A DNA stretch of 64,000 bases from Chrysoperla carnea. Lineage: Eukaryota > Arthropoda > Insecta > Neuroptera > Chrysopidae. Where the stretch lies: assembly GCF_905475395.1 (NCBI RefSeq), contig NC_058337.1:69150368-69214367 (forward strand), written 5' to 3'. A model generated the notes under the pieces. The model had not been told where the DNA came from and made no database searches. It saw nothing but the letters and a program-made list of their open reading frames with translations. Of this stretch, positions 60,888-64,000 are shown in pieces (position 1 is the stretch's first letter; every line of letters starts with the position of its first letter). Both the position numbers and the translations under genes were made by a program.

Positions 60888-62547
60888 AGAATCTGTGGAC
60901 TTTCAATGCTACTTTTAGTTCCGATAGAATCCTGCAGCTTTATCTGCTTAAATGCTTAAAATACCATATTTCATCCGAAGCCCCTTTTATTATTATTATT
61001 ATTATTATAACCCAAGCACCCGCTATATAGACAAAACTAGGACTCAGCTTCTTGTTATTGACAAAAGGCTTAGTCATTGGTCAATTAATTTGATTCAAAT
61101 CATCAAAGAAATATCAAATTACCGTATGGACATTGCCAATACATATTAGAGCTTTATACGACCCAAAAACCAAAGATAAAAATACTCAAAAATGTTCCGC
61201 GGAACCTCGAAGTATTAGTCAAATGTCACCAACTTTCGAAGTTTTAGTGTTATATACCAAGCAGCTTAATTCCAATTCACTTATTTCTACCAAATCTTCA
61301 TATCTTTATCCTATGAATCGGTTTCAAATTTCCACAAAGCGACTAGCAATTGCCAAGTCTCAAATACAAGAACTCATACTTTGTTTTGGTTGTGCGTCCG
61401 ATACTCATTAGTACACTGTATTAAAAAAACACATTGACCTCTTCCAAACCTTCGATTTGAAGCATTTACAGCTTTTAACAAAGCTCACTATTTTTGAGAA
61501 GTCTATTTCCGTATCTAGAAGTACTATATATCGATACAGCAGATGTTCTATCTTTTCTTATTCCTCGTCGAATTTATCATTTGGGATGTCTTATTTTTTA
61601 AGGTTGATTCCGACAGCACGGATTACTGTGATAGCTTCAGTGATTAAGCAAACTATGTTTTTCGTATAATTTTTTGATTCATTAGTCTCTTTGTGATCGC
61701 ACAATCATCTCGATTTGGCCATTTCTCTGCTTAATATTTATTTTTAATTTCACCAATAAAATTTTTTACCGATTTGATAAATAGTAGCGGTGAGTTCAAA
61801 ATCTGTAGGTACAGTTCTTCCTTGCTACTAGCTTTTCCAATTTGCCCTCTGCTATGTTTCTCTTCACATTCCTGTGGTTGACTGCCCAGATTTTGCAGTC
61901 GCGTATCTAGAACAGCAAACGCTTGCGTACAGACAGAAAATATTAAATATTATTGTGAATTTGAAATTTACATTTGCACTCAAAGATAAAACAGACCTAA
62001 TTAAATGATGGTTTGGCAATGATTGAAATCCTGAGAGATGTAGTAACATTGCATGCATGTCGCGTACATCACCAAGTCATAAGTCCTCTTATATTTTATA
62101 CTACACTATAAACTGAGACGAATGGGCGTCTCATATTATACGCGTTGTTGTTTTGTTTTTTTTTTCCTCAAAGCAACAAAACAATTGACAGTAGTAAGTA
62201 AAAGCAAGCAACTGAACTGATACTACTACATTCATATGAGTATTTAAACAATTGCGAAATAAAGAAACATCACAATGGGTCCGGTGGTAGTGATCACACA
62301 TATAGAGTAAAGCGGGCCGGTTTGACTTTTTAAAAACTAAACCACTTTAATAATATGATACCGTGTGTGCCTCTCCACACTTCCCTACACTGTAATAATA
62401 TATTGCGAGTAGAGTACCTTATAGTATGATGTGTGGTTCGTTTGTATGTTGTCTCTGTATTTAAAAAGAATTGCCTTATTGCCCCCATCAAGTTCAATAA
62501 GTGATTTCAATGAAGTTTGATTATAGACATAAATGTTGTGTTGATTT
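60888..62547. other. Gene-free DNA before the last gene
   Basis: Several short plus-strand ORFs (61133-61411, 61457-61669) lie in one region with stops in all frames when read as a continuum. They could be decayed transposon coding sequence but match nothing I recognise. A (TTA)n microsatellite sits at 60988-61008. 62100-62120 has a short palindrome GAGACG...CGTCTC. Confidence 0.45.
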
Positions 62548-62830
62548 ATGGCGCGGCAAAACATTCTATTATTGTTGTTACAGTGCGGAAGTGTTTATAT
62601 TACACAATTTTTATATTTAAAAATGTTCATATTTTTATTAGTAAATAGTGTTCTTATACAAATAATATCTGGTGATGTTTTATTAACACCTACAAATCAA
62701 CAACAATCAACCTTATCGTTATTATTACCTGACACATCTGGTATTGATGGACAATTAACGGCTAATTATAATATTGATAATTTTTTTTCATTATGGTTGG
62801 TTTTTCATAATGATGATATTAAAGTTTCAG
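62548..62830 (+). CDS. First exon of an unidentified secreted or membrane protein
   Basis: Open from ATG 62548. A second ATG at 62623 gives a textbook signal peptide (MFIFLLVNSVLIQIISG, then DVLLTPT), so this is the likelier start. About 50 mature residues follow ('LLLPDTSGIDGQLTANYNID', 'FFSLWLVFHNDD') before donor GTAAAT at 62831, phase 1. No later exon can be identified before the window ends at 64000. The mature part is not recognised. It might be an extracellular enzyme or receptor ectodomain. Divergent from DHX16, 3.8 kb away. Confidence 0.5.
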
Positions 62831-64000
62831 GTAAATTTTTGATTTTTTTAATCTAAATAAAAACCGTCAAAAATACAATTAAATAAGAAAAAAATTATTT
62901 AAAGTTGTTAACATAGTAAACCTAGTCAACTCATTAAATTCTCTTAACTTTAAAATAATTTCCTTAAGATTCATTTTTTTCTTTTAAGTTACATTGAAGG
63001 AGTTTGTTACAAAATTATTTTTAAGTGAAATTTGTTCAAATTGTTAATTTAAAGTGACTTTAATTATAAAATATTTCTCAGAAAATTCAAGTTTCCCAGA
63101 ATAGTTTTCGATTTTGAAATTTCGAAATTTCGATATATCATTATCATAAGATTGTGAATAAGTTGAATATTATTACTTTACTCATTTGATCGAATTTCGA
63201 CCACGAGCGTCTCTAGTTATTTCTTAAAAGGACATAATAAGGAATCATTTTTTAACAGAATTAGTGAACGGACGGAAAATTTTGATTTTTTTTAATTTTC
63301 AAAATGACCTAGAGGGGTGTTCTGCCCTCTCAATCGTAATATGTCTGTATTCGATGTGTGTGTAGTCATGGTAGGGACAATAAAATCGATGCCAGCGCTT
63401 CCAGTCAAAAATTTTGGCGATAAAGGAGGCTGTTATGACTAATTTACAATTCTTTACATGTTAATGTCATAGAAAATGTCTAATTAAAATTATTGAAAAA
63501 CACTAATTAATTAAACTTATAATGCATTAAAAATTGTGAAAATAAGAAATCAAATTGCACAAATATTATTTTTCAAATGTAAATTATCATAATTATTTAT
63601 TTAAATTTGTGAGACAATAATATTAAAATATCAATGTAAGTGATAATTGCAATCCATACAATTATATATGCATCCATACAATTATATAATTAGTGTATCG
63701 TTACCATGGAAACGCCTCCAATAAAACTCACACACGGTGCCAATACCTAATTTAAAAAATTTTCAAATTGGCCTGGGGAGGGAATAGTTATGCCCTCTCC
63801 ATCGTAAAATGCCGCTATAGTTATTTCTTAATCATTTTGTATCAAAATTAGTGGACGGGCACAAATTTTAAAAAAAAAATTATTTTCAGTCAATAACTAT
63901 AGTCGGAACTTCATGAATTTAGCTTCAATAGTTTACCAATTTCCGCGGGTTTGAACTTTACATTTATAGCTTTATAAGCACTGTTTCAAATTTTTGATAA
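62831..64000. other. Probable intron with interspersed direct repeats
   Basis: Follows the donor at 62831; no acceptor with a convincing exon is seen. Two blocks recur: 'AGTTATTTCTTAA...GTGGACGGGC' (63218 and 63818) and 'ATTTTCAAATTGGCCT...GCCCTCTC' (63296 and 63756), in direct orientation but opposite order. A 20-bp unit CATCCATACAATTATATA is duplicated in tandem near 63652-63690. Confidence 0.55.

Noticed and set aside
1-64000. CRISPR arrays, operons, bacterial-type promoters or phage genes
   Set aside because: None seen; all coding evidence is spliced animal genes.

Overview
AT-rich nuclear DNA from an arthropod, very probably an insect. The case rests on three intron-containing genes with clear animal homologues (a Cad96Ca-type receptor tyrosine kinase, the seven-PDZ scaffold GRIP and the spliceosomal helicase DHX16) and on large introns and intergenic stretches filled with small inverted-repeat transposons, LINE and tRNA-derived SINE remnants. 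I cannot name the species.

Layout: 1-21789 holds no exon I can support. It carries TIR/foldback elements (4507-4928, 6401-6957, 7929-8633, 19483-19702, 20835-21595), an inverted repeat pair 3.8 kb apart (14059/17887), a dispersed repeat family and a 5'-truncated LINE with a 19-bp target duplication. It may be intron or upstream DNA of the kinase gene. 21790-26235 (+) is the 3' part of the kinase: linker, membrane segment and complete kinase domain in four exons. 26236-30095 is a gene-poor gap between convergent genes. 30096-53276 (-) is GRIP, rebuilt here from 12 coding exons. The first two lie 7.9 and 14.6 kb upstream of the rest of the protein-coding block's alternative first exon, and without them PDZ1 has no carboxylate-binding loop. 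54219-54413 (-) is a small unassigned ORF. 54745-58701 (-) is DHX16 in four exons, with a housekeeping-type promoter. 58702-62547 is gene-free with a LINE remnant. 62548-62830 (+) is the first exon of an unidentified secreted or membrane protein whose remainder is outside the window or unseen.

The genes have unrelated jobs (cell-surface signalling, synaptic/junctional scaffolding, pre-mRNA splicing) and I see no sign that they form a system. The best new-information items are the GRIP gene model with an alternative promoter that would give a form lacking the start of PDZ1, the unusual kinase activation loop, and the dense set of foldback elements. No CRISPR array, intact autonomous transposon or novel system was found.
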